Part shown: positions 1 to 8,601 of the stretch, in pieces
Layout of the letters: every line of letters starts with the position of its first letter
How positions within the stretch are numbered: position 1 is the stretch's first letter
Source: Caedimonas sp.
GTDB taxonomy: Bacteria; Pseudomonadota; Alphaproteobacteria; Caedimonadales; Caedimonadaceae
Direction: 5' to 3'
NCBI GenBank assembly: GCA_016794245.1
Contig: JAEUKR010000051.1
Coordinates: 1-64,000, forward strand
Length of the DNA stretch: 64,000 nt
Program-made: the position numbers and the translations under genes
The notes under the pieces: model-generated
The model's input: the letters and a program-made list of their open reading frames with translations, nothing else
The model's database searches: none
What the model was told of the DNA's origin: nothing

Positions 1-26
1 CGGAATGACCTACTTTAAGGTGCAAA
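1..26 (+). repeat. Left terminal inverted repeat of the IS
   Basis: These 26 bases are the exact reverse complement of 1863-1888. They mark the left end of the IS1595-type element at the edge of the window. Confidence 0.9.
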
Positions 27-36
27 TAAGAGTATT

Positions 37-918
37 TTACTCCTCTTGATCTTGTTGTTTTAAATCTAAACTTAATTGCTCATTCTTCTTAGGTAAGGAC
101 CTTTGCAACAATCTGTAAAAAGAATCCCATGAGGTAGCTGACTTCATCAGTATTTTTAAGGCGTGGATATGCTGAGATAACGCAGGATGTCCAACATCGG
201 TTGTTAAATATTGGTGATGTTTAGCTTTTCTTGTTCCTTTATCATTTACGGGGTTGCGCTTTTGAAGTTCTTCTAAAATATGCGGAGCTAATCGAGAATA
301 TACAATGTCATTAGTTATTTTTCCTATAAACGGAGGACGCTTTTGTATACCCCAGTTCCATTTTTTTAATCTAAATATTTCATCATAAAACTCGTCAGGG
401 AATCTTTTAGCCCAAGCGGATAATTCCTTGCTTAAATAAGCGTCTAATATTCTTTGCAGGGCATCTTTGCGCCTGACGTCTTGGTAGCCTGTGGCTTCAT
501 CTATCAGGGCTATTATTCCTATCTTGGAGAGAGACCGCACTATCATTTCCGCAATATCAGCTAGTCTGTTTTGATGATGAGTCAAGACCTTATCTTTCCG
601 AGCGCTTAGGTATATATCACACATAATAGGTAATATTTCCGCCCTATACCCATTCTTAACTTTGCCATTAATATCTAAATATTTGAGCGGTTGGATCTGA
701 TGGGTAATATCTTGATTTATATAGGGTAAGAGGTTCTTTGCTGCCATAAAATGGGGTAATTGGATCTGTTTATCTTTTTCCCTCTGCCCTCTTTGCGGTC
801 TTTCAAAAGAATTAAAAACAGATTTTTGAGTGATGACACGCGTACCGTCACTCAATACAGCACAAGGAAGAGCCTTCTCCCCTATTCTTATTTCTCCCTG
901 ATGTGTAGCTTGTTCCAT
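37..918 (-). CDS. P63C domain-containing protein (IS passenger gene)
   Basis: A 293-residue protein carrying a C-terminal P63C domain. This domain is recognised by the stretch WAKRFPDEFYDEIFRLKKW (about residues 168-186), followed by an IGKITNDIVYSRLAP segment and a KHHQYLT..GHPALSQH segment. P63C was named from phage proteins and its biochemical role is unknown. The gene lies 3 bp downstream of the transposase inside the same inverted repeats and was probably translated with it, so it travels as cargo. It has no transposase catalytic motifs. Whether it helps transposition or changes the host is not visible from the sequence. Confidence 0.85.
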   Translation of the reverse strand: MEQATHQGEIRIGEKALPCAVLSDGTRVITQKSVFNSFERPQRGQREKDKQIQLPHFMAAKNLLPYINQDITHQIQPLKYLDINGKVKNGYRAEILPIMCDIYLSARKDKVLTHHQNRLADIAEMIVRSLSKIGIIALIDEATGYQDVRRKDALQRILDAYLSKELSAWAKRFPDEFYDEIFRLKKWNWGIQKRPPFIGKITNDIVYSRLAPHILEELQKRNPVNDKGTRKAKHHQYLTTDVGHPALSQHIHALKILMKSATSWDSFYRLLQRSLPKKNEQLSLDLKQQDQEE

Positions 919-921
919 ATT

Positions 922-1800
922 TTACACTCCTAATGCTCTGCAAATGGTTAAGTCAAAAAGGTCAATTGTTTTACGATGGTTATATCTGTAACAAAACTCG
1001 TTGAGGTATTGAGGTAAATATTTAAGGCTGACTTTGTGAAACTGTCCGACAATTCCTCTCTTGAGTAACGCCCAAAATCCTTCAATCGTATTTGTGTGAA
1101 TATCGCCATCCACATACCAGACTTGATGATTAACGGATTGATGGCTCATAAAATTTGAGATGCCTAAGTAGCCTTTATATTCATCAGTAATCAGTGTCGC
1201 TTTTTTAGTGTCGACATGACCGCGAACCAGAGCATTTAAGCCCTTGGCTTTAAGCTGTGTTTTCTTAACCGCTTTAGCCACAACTTTACCGCCTCTTTCA
1301 ACCATTCCTACGACTGGAATTTTCTTAGTTCCTCTGCCTCTTTTGTTGGGCGTGCCGTCATCATTCTTTTTGCCTTTTCTTAGCTTCCCCCCAATGTATG
1401 TTTCGTCTGCTTCAACAATTCCTTGAAGTAAGGATCTCTGATTATCATCTCCCATTGCTTCTCTTATCTGCATGGAAATACGCCAAGCAGTGCTTTTATT
1501 GACTTCTAAATCTCTTGCCAGTTGACGACTGGATATGCCTTTCTTGGCATTCAAGATAAGCGTAAGAGCAAGTAACCATTTTTGAAGGGGTAAATGTGTG
1601 TGATGAAAAATTGTACCAACTGTTACGCTAAATGACGTACGACAGTTAAGGCAATAATGACGATATCCAATATTAGAAGAGCAGCAACGATCAGATTTAC
1701 AATAAGGGCATAAGGGTATTCCTCGCCATCTCACACCCTCTAAATAATCAATGCAGTCTTTTTGGCTTGGAAATTTTTGATAAACTTGTATGATATTCAA
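922..1800 (-). CDS. IS1595-family transposase
   Basis: A 292-residue transposase. The N-terminal part has a zinc ribbon (CPYCKSDRCC, then a CLNC pair, residues ~31-53). A helix-turn-helix region follows (SSRQLARDLEVNKSTAWR). The C-terminal DDE-type catalytic domain shows the ADETYIGGK motif near residue 130, a TDEYKGY motif near 205 and the NTIEGFWALLKRG motif near 237. This architecture is that of the ISXO2-like/IS1595 transposases. The frame is uninterrupted, the ends of the element are perfect and there is no sign of decay, so the enzyme is likely active. Confidence 0.92.
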   Translation of the reverse strand: MNIIQVYQKFPSQKDCIDYLEGVRWRGIPLCPYCKSDRCCSSNIGYRHYCLNCRTSFSVTVGTIFHHTHLPLQKWLLALTLILNAKKGISSRQLARDLEVNKSTAWRISMQIREAMGDDNQRSLLQGIVEADETYIGGKLRKGKKNDDGTPNKRGRGTKKIPVVGMVERGGKVVAKAVKKTQLKAKGLNALVRGHVDTKKATLITDEYKGYLGISNFMSHQSVNHQVWYVDGDIHTNTIEGFWALLKRGIVGQFHKVSLKYLPQYLNEFCYRYNHRKTIDLFDLTICRALGV

Positions 1801-1862
1801 GGCTGTTATCCTTTCTCTAGATAATTAAAGATAGCAGCCATTTTTATTATGTCAACAGATAG

Positions 1863-1888
1863 TTTGCACCTTAAAGTAGGTCATTCCG
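1863..1888 (-). repeat. Right terminal inverted repeat of the IS
   Basis: Exact reverse complement of 1-26. The disrupted host gene reads straight into this repeat, gaining a short nonsense tail that ends at a stop at 1871-1873. Confidence 0.9.
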
Positions 1889-2194
1889 TTTCCTTAAAGC
1901 GATTTGATCGGGAAAAATCACAGGATATCCTTGTTTTTTTGCAAATTCAGCAATTTCTTGACGCAGTCGTTGTGGTGTGATAGGGGACATTTTTGTGCGC
2001 CTGGGTTTTTTGCCCCTTGGTGTCGTCCCATATTGTCGAATGCCTAATCTGACTAATGCCTTGTTGAGGGCTGATTCCGTCCTGTTGAGGACAATCGACA
2101 AGGTTTTGAGGGTGGCGCCCATATTGTGTCCCAGGGAAAGGTAAGCGATTTCCTGTTCAGACCAGGGCCTTTTTGTGTGTTTGATATTCCTCAC
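1889..2194 (-). pseudogene. Myb/SANT-like DNA-binding protein, cut by the IS
   Basis: About 102 native residues remain before the reading frame enters the IS end and stops. The N-terminal part (residues ~8-50, RPWSEQEIAYLSLGHNMGAT and onward) looks like a homeodomain-like or Myb/SANT helix bundle, followed by a basic stretch (PRGKKPRRTK). That suggests a DNA-binding protein. The rest of the gene, if it existed, should lie left of the window beyond the IS. A natural end close to the insertion point is also possible, in which case only a few residues were lost. The family assignment is tentative. Confidence 0.55.
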
Positions 2195-2424
2195 TATGTT
2201 TCCTCCTCCAGAAACTGAAATGGAATTTTAAAAAAGATCCTTGCATAAATATACTCTTGTCGCATATATGATATACGTGTGACACATTTATCTATTTTTT
2301 GACTTTTAGGACGAAAATTGTCAACATTTTTTTTAATTTTTTGTCAAATTGAAGCTTAAATGTGGAAGTGTAATGAGGTGTAAGATATTTTTTTAAAGAA
2401 GGGTAAGTAAAAAAGGAAAAATAA

Positions 2425-3333
2425 ATGAAAGCAAAAACATATAATAAAACAGGGACAATGCGTAAAAATGCAAGGATATCCTGGCAATCACACAATGGAA
2501 GCAATGCGAATCAGACGCCGGCCAATGATTCTCATACGTCTTATCGTGGCGTATCTTCCGTTGACCATACAACGCAAGGTCGTTTCGGTCGTACCGTTGT
2601 AAACAAGCTTTTGGCCCGCAAGCGAAGGCGTTCACGTCACCCTCTGCGTGATTTGAGATTGCAGAGAGGGTTCACGCTTGAGGAGTTGGCAAATTTAACA
2701 AAGCTATCACCTTCTTATCTCTCTCGCCTTGAGAGTGGTACACGTCGGCTTAATGCGGATATTCTGCAAAGATTGGCGCACGTTTTATCTTGTCATCCCG
2801 GTGATCTTCTATCTACCGATCCTCATCGGGGCAAATTTAACGTCTCTGTCACACGTCCTGTGCTGGAGATTTGTGAACATAGCCAGATTCAGGCAACGCC
2901 TCGGTTTAATGCGCCGGATCTTCCTTTGTATCAGCTTAAAACATTGAATGATCAGGTGTGTGTTATTGAGCTTGAGTCTCCTTTTGAATGGATAAATCGT
3001 CCTCCGGAATTGGTAGGAGTATCGGGCGCCATTTCTTTCCAGGTAAGTCATGAGTATGATGGGCTGCGCTATCGTCCAGGCGATCAAATCTTTGCGCATC
3101 CCACACGTCCATTATCACAAAATTGCTCTGTTCTGGCGGTTACTCACGACAATCGCGCTTATCTGGGTGAGTTTGTTGGCTGGTCCTCACATCATGAACA
3201 GAATGATTGTATGATCCTTCGCATCCCGCGAGGTTCAAAGCTTCAGATGGCTTCAAACGATGATTTGGTGCATATAGATAATAGTTCGATGAAAGCGGTT
3301 TACCGTATCATTGGTTTAATCGAGGCTGCCTGA
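2425..3333 (+). CDS. XRE-family regulator with LexA/S24-like C-terminal domain
   Basis: A 302-residue protein. The first ~70 residues are polar and basic and probably disordered. A clear XRE helix-turn-helix follows at about residues 74-130 (LRDLRLQRGFTLEELANLTK, then SPSYLSRLESG). The C-terminal ~110 residues resemble the S24/LexA fold (YDGLRYRPGDQIFAHPTRPL, then a GEFVGW strand), but the usual Ser-Met catalytic motif is absent. It is therefore probably a sensor or dimerisation domain, not a self-cleaving one. The start has an AAAAGGA Shine-Dalgarno; an internal ATG at 2458 is possible. It stands alone between the IS-damaged gene and element A1. Its targets are unknown. Confidence 0.75.
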   Translation: MKAKTYNKTGTMRKNARISWQSHNGSNANQTPANDSHTSYRGVSSVDHTTQGRFGRTVVNKLLARKRRRSRHPLRDLRLQRGFTLEELANLTKLSPSYLSRLESGTRRLNADILQRLAHVLSCHPGDLLSTDPHRGKFNVSVTRPVLEICEHSQIQATPRFNAPDLPLYQLKTLNDQVCVIELESPFEWINRPPELVGVSGAISFQVSHEYDGLRYRPGDQIFAHPTRPLSQNCSVLAVTHDNRAYLGEFVGWSSHHEQNDCMILRIPRGSKLQMASNDDLVHIDNSSMKAVYRIIGLIEAA

Positions 3334-3410
3334 TCTTTTGTTTGGGTAAAGATTTTTGGATTGAAAAAATGAATTCTCCTTCATATGTCGGTACACGAAA
3401 AACTTTTAAT

Positions 3411-3537
3411 ATACCCTTCGCCTTTCAAAAACCGGGGACGTTGGACATCGGGATTCGTCCTGCTCACGTACTTATATGTACGCTGTGCGGGACTCACCGC
3501 TCGTCCGCCTACCCGGATTTCGAAATCCTTTGGGTAT
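3411..3537 (+). repeat. Palindromic element A, full copy (A1)
   Basis: A 127-bp copy running from ATACCC to GGGTAT, nearly identical to the copy at 58000-58126. The outer arms (ATACCC/GGGTAT) and inner arms (TTTCAAAAACCGGG and CCCGGATTTCGAAA) pair, and the centre carries two GTAC tetramers around TTATAT. It can fold into a long imperfect hairpin. It lies between the XRE gene and tRNA-Phe. Confidence 0.9.
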
Positions 3538-3607
3538 AATCTCTTTGATATAAGCCAAAAATCTCACTAGACAAATGAAGGGGAATTTATTAAGAGTGAG
3601 AAACATT

Positions 3608-3683
<76 letters not shown>

Positions 3684-3908
3684 CTTATGTCTTACCCGTG
3701 ACAGCTTTAATGATATCGCTGGTTTAGCGTCCTCAGAGCTTAAAATCCTTTCCTTTATTTTCCTTTCAGAGGGAAATGACCTGCCATTTTCTAGTGATAA
3801 AAGGGTATAAACATTTATTTTATATTTTTCGCAAAATTCTTTACGTGTAAAGTCAGCCAGTAATCTTGCAATTTTTATTCTTTGATCTGTTTCTTTTGAA
3901 TTTCTCAA
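3684..3908 (-). pseudogene. Remnant of an XRE-like DNA-binding protein beside tRNA-Phe
   Basis: The leftward frame starting at 3908 encodes about 70 residues resembling a helix-turn-helix protein (RIKIARLLADFTRKEFCEKY, then INVYTLLSLENG). It then runs without a stop through the tRNA-Phe gene, so the real 3' end is missing. A partial gene abutting a tRNA fits the scar of an element once integrated there. It could instead be a chance frame; the helix-turn-helix resemblance is moderate. Confidence 0.35.
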
Positions 3909-4080
3909 TTGATTCCTAGCGATTTAAGGGGGGAGGATAATTCTAAATGATCATAGTAAATGAACAATCTGCATAAATATACATTTTATACAGGTTGATA
4001 CGCATTCATGTACTTTTTTGTGAACACTTTCTTTTTTCCCGATTATATATGTTTTTGAATTTGGCAAGAGGGATTTGAAA

Positions 4081-5079
4081 ATGAATATTCAAGCCACAGA
4101 TTGGGACAAATTCAGGATTTTCTACTTTGTTTCCAAAGCGCCAAGCATCACAAAAGCGGCGGAAACGCTTCGTCTGTCACAACCCGCTTTAAGTCGCGCG
4201 ATTGCTTCTTTAGAAAATCGACTTCAAATTCGGCTTTTTGAAAGGGGAGCAAGAGGAATCATGTTGACAGAAGAAGGGAAAAGATTGGCTGAGACAGTGG
4301 ATAACATTTTTAATGAATTCTCACGCTATCAGGAAATGAGAAGCAGTAAGCAAAAAGAGGTGCAAGGATTATTGAAAGTCATCCTTCCAAGGACGCTACC
4401 TGTTTTGCAGCTATCGAGGATGACGCCAGACTTTTTAAGAACGTATCCCCAGATAAAACTGGCTCTGCTTGGCTACGAAAAAGAAAGAGATTTTACGCCT
4501 TTTGAAGCGGATGCTGCCATCGCTACGTTCAATGAACATGCTCAGGATATGGAACAGATTTATCTGACAACGTGTCTTATGGGGCTTTATGCCAGTCCTG
4601 GTTATCTTCAAAAATATGGAATGCCGCAAAAAGTCTCGGATTTGGATGCTTATCACCTGATAGCTTTTGGAGATCCCTCAATGCCTTTATCTTGTCCTTT
4701 CAATAAGGTTTTGGAATGGAGCGCCAAACAGGGAAAGGCGCCTGTCGCTGATCTGTATGTGTCTTCCATAGAGGAAATGAAATGGGCTGCCGAAACGGGT
4801 TTAGGTATTGTAACCCTTTCAGAAGAATATGTCGCCGGCGATTCTTCTCTGGTCAAAGTCTTGCCTGAGGAGCTCTCCTTGAGTGTTGATTTATACTATA
4901 TATTTCGAAGCTATCACAAGGAATCGAAGAAGATCACCACCTATGGAACGTTTCTGTCAAACAAGTTTAAGGCGCTGCATTCAAATTCTTTGCCCTCTCC
5001 CTGTTTTGGAAAAGAGGTTAAGGTTGGTGTGAGGCAACCGAATGGCTCTGCAAACGGTCTTTCCTCGTTTCAAGCGTAA
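4081..5079 (+). CDS. LysR-family transcriptional regulator
   Basis: About 332 residues. The N-terminal winged helix-turn-helix is typical of LysR (FYFVSKAPSITKAAETLRLS, then QPALSRAIASLE), followed by a periplasmic-binding-protein-like effector domain from about residue 90 to 295. The last ~30 residues are an unusual Ser/Gly-rich tail. I chose ATG 4081 because an AGAGGG Shine-Dalgarno sits 8 bases upstream; TTG 4075 is too close to it. The gene lies upstream of nuoJ in the same direction, but a good promoter stands between them, so co-transcription is not needed. The effector is unknown. It resembles the regulator at 40394 in overall layout. Confidence 0.88.
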   Translation: MNIQATDWDKFRIFYFVSKAPSITKAAETLRLSQPALSRAIASLENRLQIRLFERGARGIMLTEEGKRLAETVDNIFNEFSRYQEMRSSKQKEVQGLLKVILPRTLPVLQLSRMTPDFLRTYPQIKLALLGYEKERDFTPFEADAAIATFNEHAQDMEQIYLTTCLMGLYASPGYLQKYGMPQKVSDLDAYHLIAFGDPSMPLSCPFNKVLEWSAKQGKAPVADLYVSSIEEMKWAAETGLGIVTLSEEYVAGDSSLVKVLPEELSLSVDLYYIFRSYHKESKKITTYGTFLSNKFKALHSNSLPSPCFGKEVKVGVRQPNGSANGLSSFQA

Positions 5080-5205
5080 ATTCAAGGGAACGTTCAAACT
5101 CTCTATTTTAACATAAAATGAATCCGGGATCCTCAAAGGAGGATGAAGTTCCGCTTCCTTTACTCTCCGTCATTGTTTTCTTATGGGCTTTATGAAAGAA
5201 GTCTA

Positions 5206-5234
5206 TTGGCGATTGGGCAAGGGACTGGTACGAT
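5206..5234 (+). promoter_or_regulatory. Putative sigma-70 promoter of nuoJKLMN
   Basis: TTGGCG at 5206-5211 and TACGAT at 5229-5234 are separated by 17 bases, about 30 bases before nuoJ. This would allow the downstream complex I genes to be transcribed independently of the LysR gene. Confidence 0.45.
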
Positions 5235-5263
5235 GTCCAACACTTAATCATAGCAAATAACAG

Positions 5264-6127
5264 ATGATGGAGAGCATGGCTGAGGTTGCTTTTTATCTTT
5301 TTGCAAGCGTCCTCGTGGTTTCAGGCGTTATGGTCGTTTTCGCGCGTAACCCGGTACACTCTGTTCTTTATCTGATTTTATCCTTTTTCAATGCGGCGGG
5401 TCTTTTTATCTTATTGGGCGCCGAGTTTCTGGCTATGCTTCTTGTCGTTGTCTATGTAGGGGCCGTCGCGGTTTTATTCCTCTTTGTCGTGATGATGCTG
5501 GATATTGTCCCCCCAAAGAACAGTACAGCAGGGGCGCAGTGGCATCGAATCGAATATCTGGCGCGCGTGTTTTTACGGTTAACAGGTGCTCTGGTCCTCT
5601 ACGTGTCGTTTTCAGGGGGGATGATCCGGGTGCTTGAATGGGGAATTCAAATCTTTGGATTTTCCGAATCGATGGCAGGAATCAAGGTAAGTCTTTATGT
5701 TTTTGCGGGCATCACATCCTATGCCGTCATGCGTTATGGATTCGGAATATCTCTCTTCAAGGTATTTCAGGCGTTTATCAAAGCTTTGCCCTTGGCCTCG
5801 ATTCCTGGTTTTGTCATTCTGGCGGAGTTATCTTACGTCATCGCTCATTGGGAATCGTTTGACTTGAAGGAAACGATGATTCTTGCTCCTGTGCCGAATC
5901 CTCGGCAAGTGACGAATACGCACGCTCTGGGGAAGATCATCTATACGGATTATGTCTTCTTTCTGGAGACGGCTGGCCTCATCCTGCTGGTTGCCGTGAT
6001 CGGCGCTATTGTGCTGACGCACCGTAAACGGGAAGGGGTCAAGCGCCAGGATGTTCGTCATCAGATCGCGCGGCGCAAGGATGATACGCTCAGGCTGCAT
6101 GATATTCCTGTTGGCAAAGGAGTGTAG
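5264..6127 (+). CDS. nuoJ: NADH-quinone oxidoreductase subunit J, enlarged
   Basis: Membrane subunit of respiratory complex I, lying near the proton-channel interface. The N-terminal part is canonical ([20 protein letters not shown], then the [21 protein letters not shown] helix at about residues 61-83). The C-terminal part is also canonical ([20 protein letters not shown]). At 287 residues the protein is about 80 longer than usual. The extra segment falls between MMLDI and the IPGFVILAE helix, about residues 84-170, and contains two or three hydrophobic stretches ([29 protein letters not shown]). The reading frame is intact. The start could also be 5267 or 5276. It is the first gene of nuoJKLMN here. 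Confidence 0.92.
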   Translation: MMESMAEVAFYLFASVLVVSGVMVVFARNPVHSVLYLILSFFNAAGLFILLGAEFLAMLLVVVYVGAVAVLFLFVVMMLDIVPPKNSTAGAQWHRIEYLARVFLRLTGALVLYVSFSGGMIRVLEWGIQIFGFSESMAGIKVSLYVFAGITSYAVMRYGFGISLFKVFQAFIKALPLASIPGFVILAELSYVIAHWESFDLKETMILAPVPNPRQVTNTHALGKIIYTDYVFFLETAGLILLVAVIGAIVLTHRKREGVKRQDVRHQIARRKDDTLRLHDIPVGKGV

Positions 6128-6129
6128 GC

Positions 6130-6441
6130 ATGCAACCAATCGGGCTTGAGCATTATTTAACGGTTTCTTTTCTTTTGTTCTCTTTGGGGGTTTTCGGTGT
6201 TTTTCGGTGCTGCAAAAATGTTATCACAATGCTGATGGCAATTGAATTAATGCTGTTGGCTGTCAACATTAACCTGGTGGCCTTTTCCTCTTTTCTGGGG
6301 GATTTGGTCGGACAGCTTTATGCCCTTTTCATCTTGACGGTGGCGGCAGCCGAAGCAGCGATTGGTCTGGCGATTCTGGTCGTGTTTCATCGCCATCGTC
6401 ATTCAGTCGATGTTCAGGACATTAGTGAGATGAAGGGGTAA
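6130..6441 (+). CDS. nuoK: NADH-quinone oxidoreductase subunit K
   Basis: A 103-residue, three-helix complex I membrane subunit of normal length. The conserved second-helix acidic residue sits in [18 protein letters not shown], and the third helix has the [13 protein letters not shown] segment. Both glutamates are known to matter for proton translocation in this family. It starts 2 bases after nuoJ with a GGAG Shine-Dalgarno inside the nuoJ end and is clearly co-translated. Confidence 0.97.
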   Translation: MQPIGLEHYLTVSFLLFSLGVFGVFRCCKNVITMLMAIELMLLAVNINLVAFSSFLGDLVGQLYALFILTVAAAEAAIGLAILVVFHRHRHSVDVQDISEMKG

Positions 6442-6446
6442 CAGGG

Positions 6447-8573
6447 ATGGTGTATATCACGACAATTTTTGCGCCTCTTCTTGGGTTCCTGTCGGCGGGC
6501 ACAATCGGTCGAAACCTCCCCGATCGCTTTAGTCAAATGATAACGTGTCTCCTGATGGGTATTTCTGTTCTGGGGGCGGGCATGATTTTTAATGACGTTG
6601 CCTTGGGAGGAACCACTGTGGATATCCCTCTTGCGACATGGATGGAAGTAGACGCTTTCCAAGTGTGGTGGAGCTTGCACTTTGATACGCTGAGCGCCAT
6701 TATGATAGCGGTCGTGACGTTGGTTTCTTTTCTCGTTCATATTTATTCAATCGGGTATATGAGCCAGGATCCCTCGATTCCGAGATTTATGGCCTATCTG
6801 AGTCTCTTTACCTTTATGATGTTGATGTTGGTGACCGCTCAAGATTTCCTTCAGTTGTTTTTTGGTTGGGAGGGGGTGGGGCTGGCGTCCTATCTGTTAA
6901 TTGGTTTCTGGTATGACAGGCCGTCTGCCAGTGCGGCTGCTCTCAAGGCGTTCATCGTTAACCGGATCGGGGACTTGGGTCTCGTCCTTGGCATAGGAGC
7001 GATTTATGTTGTTTTCGGGACGTTGGAGTTTAAGGAAATTTTTGCATTGGCTCCTTCCAGATCAGGACTCGGGTTTTCCTTTTGGGGATACTCTTTTTCC
7101 TGTATTGAAGTGATTTGTTTTCTTCTTTTTACAGGGGCTATGGGAAAATCCGCGCAGATCGGGCTTCATGTATGGTTACCGGATGCCATGGAAGGGCCAA
7201 CGCCTGTTTCCGCTCTCATCCATGCGGCGACGATGGTGACAGCAGGCGTGTTCCTGGTGGTGAAATGTTCGCCGCTTTATCAATATGCGCCCATCGCTTC
7301 CAATATCATGACAATCGTGGGAGCCACAACGGCTTTTTTCGCGGGGACGATTGCATTGACGCAAAATGATATTAAACGGGTCATTGCGTATTCAACGTGC
7401 AGTCAATTGGGGTATATGTTTTTGGCTGCGGGACTTTCCGCCTATCATATCGCCATTTTCCATCTCGTGACCCATGCTTTCTTTAAGGCATTGTTGTTTT
7501 TGGGGGCAGGGGCCGTGATTCATTCTATGTCGGATGAGCAGGATATGCAGGCGATGGGAGGAATCGGGCGCTTAATTCCCCTGACCTGTCTTATGATGGT
7601 GGTGGGAAGTTTGGCGTTGGCAGGCATTCCCTATTTCGCAGGCTATTATTCAAAGGATGCCATTCTTGAAACGGCGTGGGCTGTGTGGGCAATAGAGTCG
7701 CCAGGGTTAACGGAAAGATCCTGGGTCGCGGCTTATGGGTATGCCTCAGGATTGGGGGGCGCTTTCCTGACAGCCTTTTATTCCTGGCGTCTCCTTTGCC
7801 TGACCTTTACGGGTAAGCCAAGAGCAGATGAAATGGTGATGAGTCATGTGCATGAGTCTGGTTTTGTCATGCTGGTTCCCTTGTTTGTTCTGGCGACAGG
7901 GGCGATTTTCTCAGGTTATGTCGGGGTAGGTCTTTTTACCAGCAAGATTTTTTGGGGTGGTTCTCTTGTTATGGCGACAGAAGTTTCGACCCATCCGGAG
8001 CCAGCCTTTATAATCCAGATGCTTCCCGCGCTTTTTGCGCTTGGCGGCATTGTTCTCGCTTATGCCCTCTATGTCTGGAATCCATCGTGGCCTTCCCTGA
8101 TTGCTCAGAAGTATCGCGCCATTCATCAATTTCTTTTCCATAGATGGTACGTCGATGAGCTTTATGACCGAATTTTGGTTAGCAAGGCATTGCGCCTGGG
8201 GGCCGTATTTTGGCGGGTGGGAGATGGAAAAATAATTGATGGATGGGGTCCTGATGGGGTGGCGCAATTGGCTTTGCGTATCTCAAATCGCTCAAGCCGA
8301 ATGCAAACGGGCTATCTCACTCATTATGCCTGGGCGATGGTTTTGGGCGTTGCCCTTCTGATTGCCTGGTTTATGCCTGTCTTCAAAGGAGTTCATAATC
8401 TGGAATGGCGGACGAGCGGTGCGTCCCACACGGCGCAAGCAGCGCGTCCAGCAGACGCAGCGTATAAGGAAGGGATATATCTGAGCAAGACAAACGGGCC
8501 TGATCCAGTGCTGACGTTAACGACAACGCCTCCACGTCATGTCCTGAAAGGCGAAGGGAATAAGGATCAATAA
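6447..8573 (+). CDS. nuoL: NADH-quinone oxidoreductase subunit L with repeat-derived tail
   Basis: The large antiporter-like proton-pumping subunit of complex I, 708 residues. It shows the conserved LFFGWEGVGLASYLLIGFWY, HVWLPDAMEGPTPVSALIHA and FFKALLFLGAGAVIHS segments, many transmembrane helices, and the lateral helix region near residues 560-590. From about residue 647 to 705 the protein is encoded by a reverse-oriented copy of palindromic element A (8384-8561), giving a hydrophilic tail ending in LKGEGNKDQ that normal NuoL lacks. The frame is preserved through it and the stop follows just after. Start 6447 has a GAAGGGG Shine-Dalgarno. Confidence 0.97.
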   Translation: MVYITTIFAPLLGFLSAGTIGRNLPDRFSQMITCLLMGISVLGAGMIFNDVALGGTTVDIPLATWMEVDAFQVWWSLHFDTLSAIMIAVVTLVSFLVHIYSIGYMSQDPSIPRFMAYLSLFTFMMLMLVTAQDFLQLFFGWEGVGLASYLLIGFWYDRPSASAAALKAFIVNRIGDLGLVLGIGAIYVVFGTLEFKEIFALAPSRSGLGFSFWGYSFSCIEVICFLLFTGAMGKSAQIGLHVWLPDAMEGPTPVSALIHAATMVTAGVFLVVKCSPLYQYAPIASNIMTIVGATTAFFAGTIALTQNDIKRVIAYSTCSQLGYMFLAAGLSAYHIAIFHLVTHAFFKALLFLGAGAVIHSMSDEQDMQAMGGIGRLIPLTCLMMVVGSLALAGIPYFAGYYSKDAILETAWAVWAIESPGLTERSWVAAYGYASGLGGAFLTAFYSWRLLCLTFTGKPRADEMVMSHVHESGFVMLVPLFVLATGAIFSGYVGVGLFTSKIFWGGSLVMATEVSTHPEPAFIIQMLPALFALGGIVLAYALYVWNPSWPSLIAQKYRAIHQFLFHRWYVDELYDRILVSKALRLGAVFWRVGDGKIIDGWGPDGVAQLALRISNRSSRMQTGYLTHYAWAMVLGVALLIAWFMPVFKGVHNLEWRTSGASHTAQAARPADAAYKEGIYLSKTNGPDPVLTLTTTPPRHVLKGEGNKDQ
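8384..8561 (-). repeat. Element A copy inside nuoL (A2)
   Basis: A reverse-oriented, expanded (about 178 bp) copy. Its first ~45 bases (CAAAGGAGTTCATAATCTGG and the GGCGGACGAGCGGTGCGTCC block) match the reverse complement of element A's right half. Its last ~15 bases (CCTGAAAGGCGAAGGG) match the left end. The middle carries extra sequence. It is read in frame as the NuoL C-terminus. Confidence 0.8.
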
Positions 8574-8601
8574 AGATATAAAAAGAATAAAAGGACTTTG
8601 A

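Larger units (their letters stand above)
1..1888 (-). mobile_element. IS1595-family insertion sequence with passenger gene
   Basis: Complete element of 1888 bp bounded by perfect 26-bp terminal inverted repeats at 1-26 and 1863-1888 (outer end CGGAATGACCTACTTTAAGG). It carries two leftward genes, a transposase and a P63C-domain passenger, separated by 3 bp. The right end lies inside a small DNA-binding gene, which it interrupts. The left end coincides with the window edge, so the target-site duplication (8 bp is usual for this family) cannot be checked; the 8 bases outside the right end are TTTCCTTA. The perfect ends and intact genes suggest recent movement. Confidence 0.9.

Noticed and set aside
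3342-3570. Small genes encoded by element A1
   Set aside because: The frames are open only because the repeat is; the same peptide recurs at 58000 with no conserved start site.
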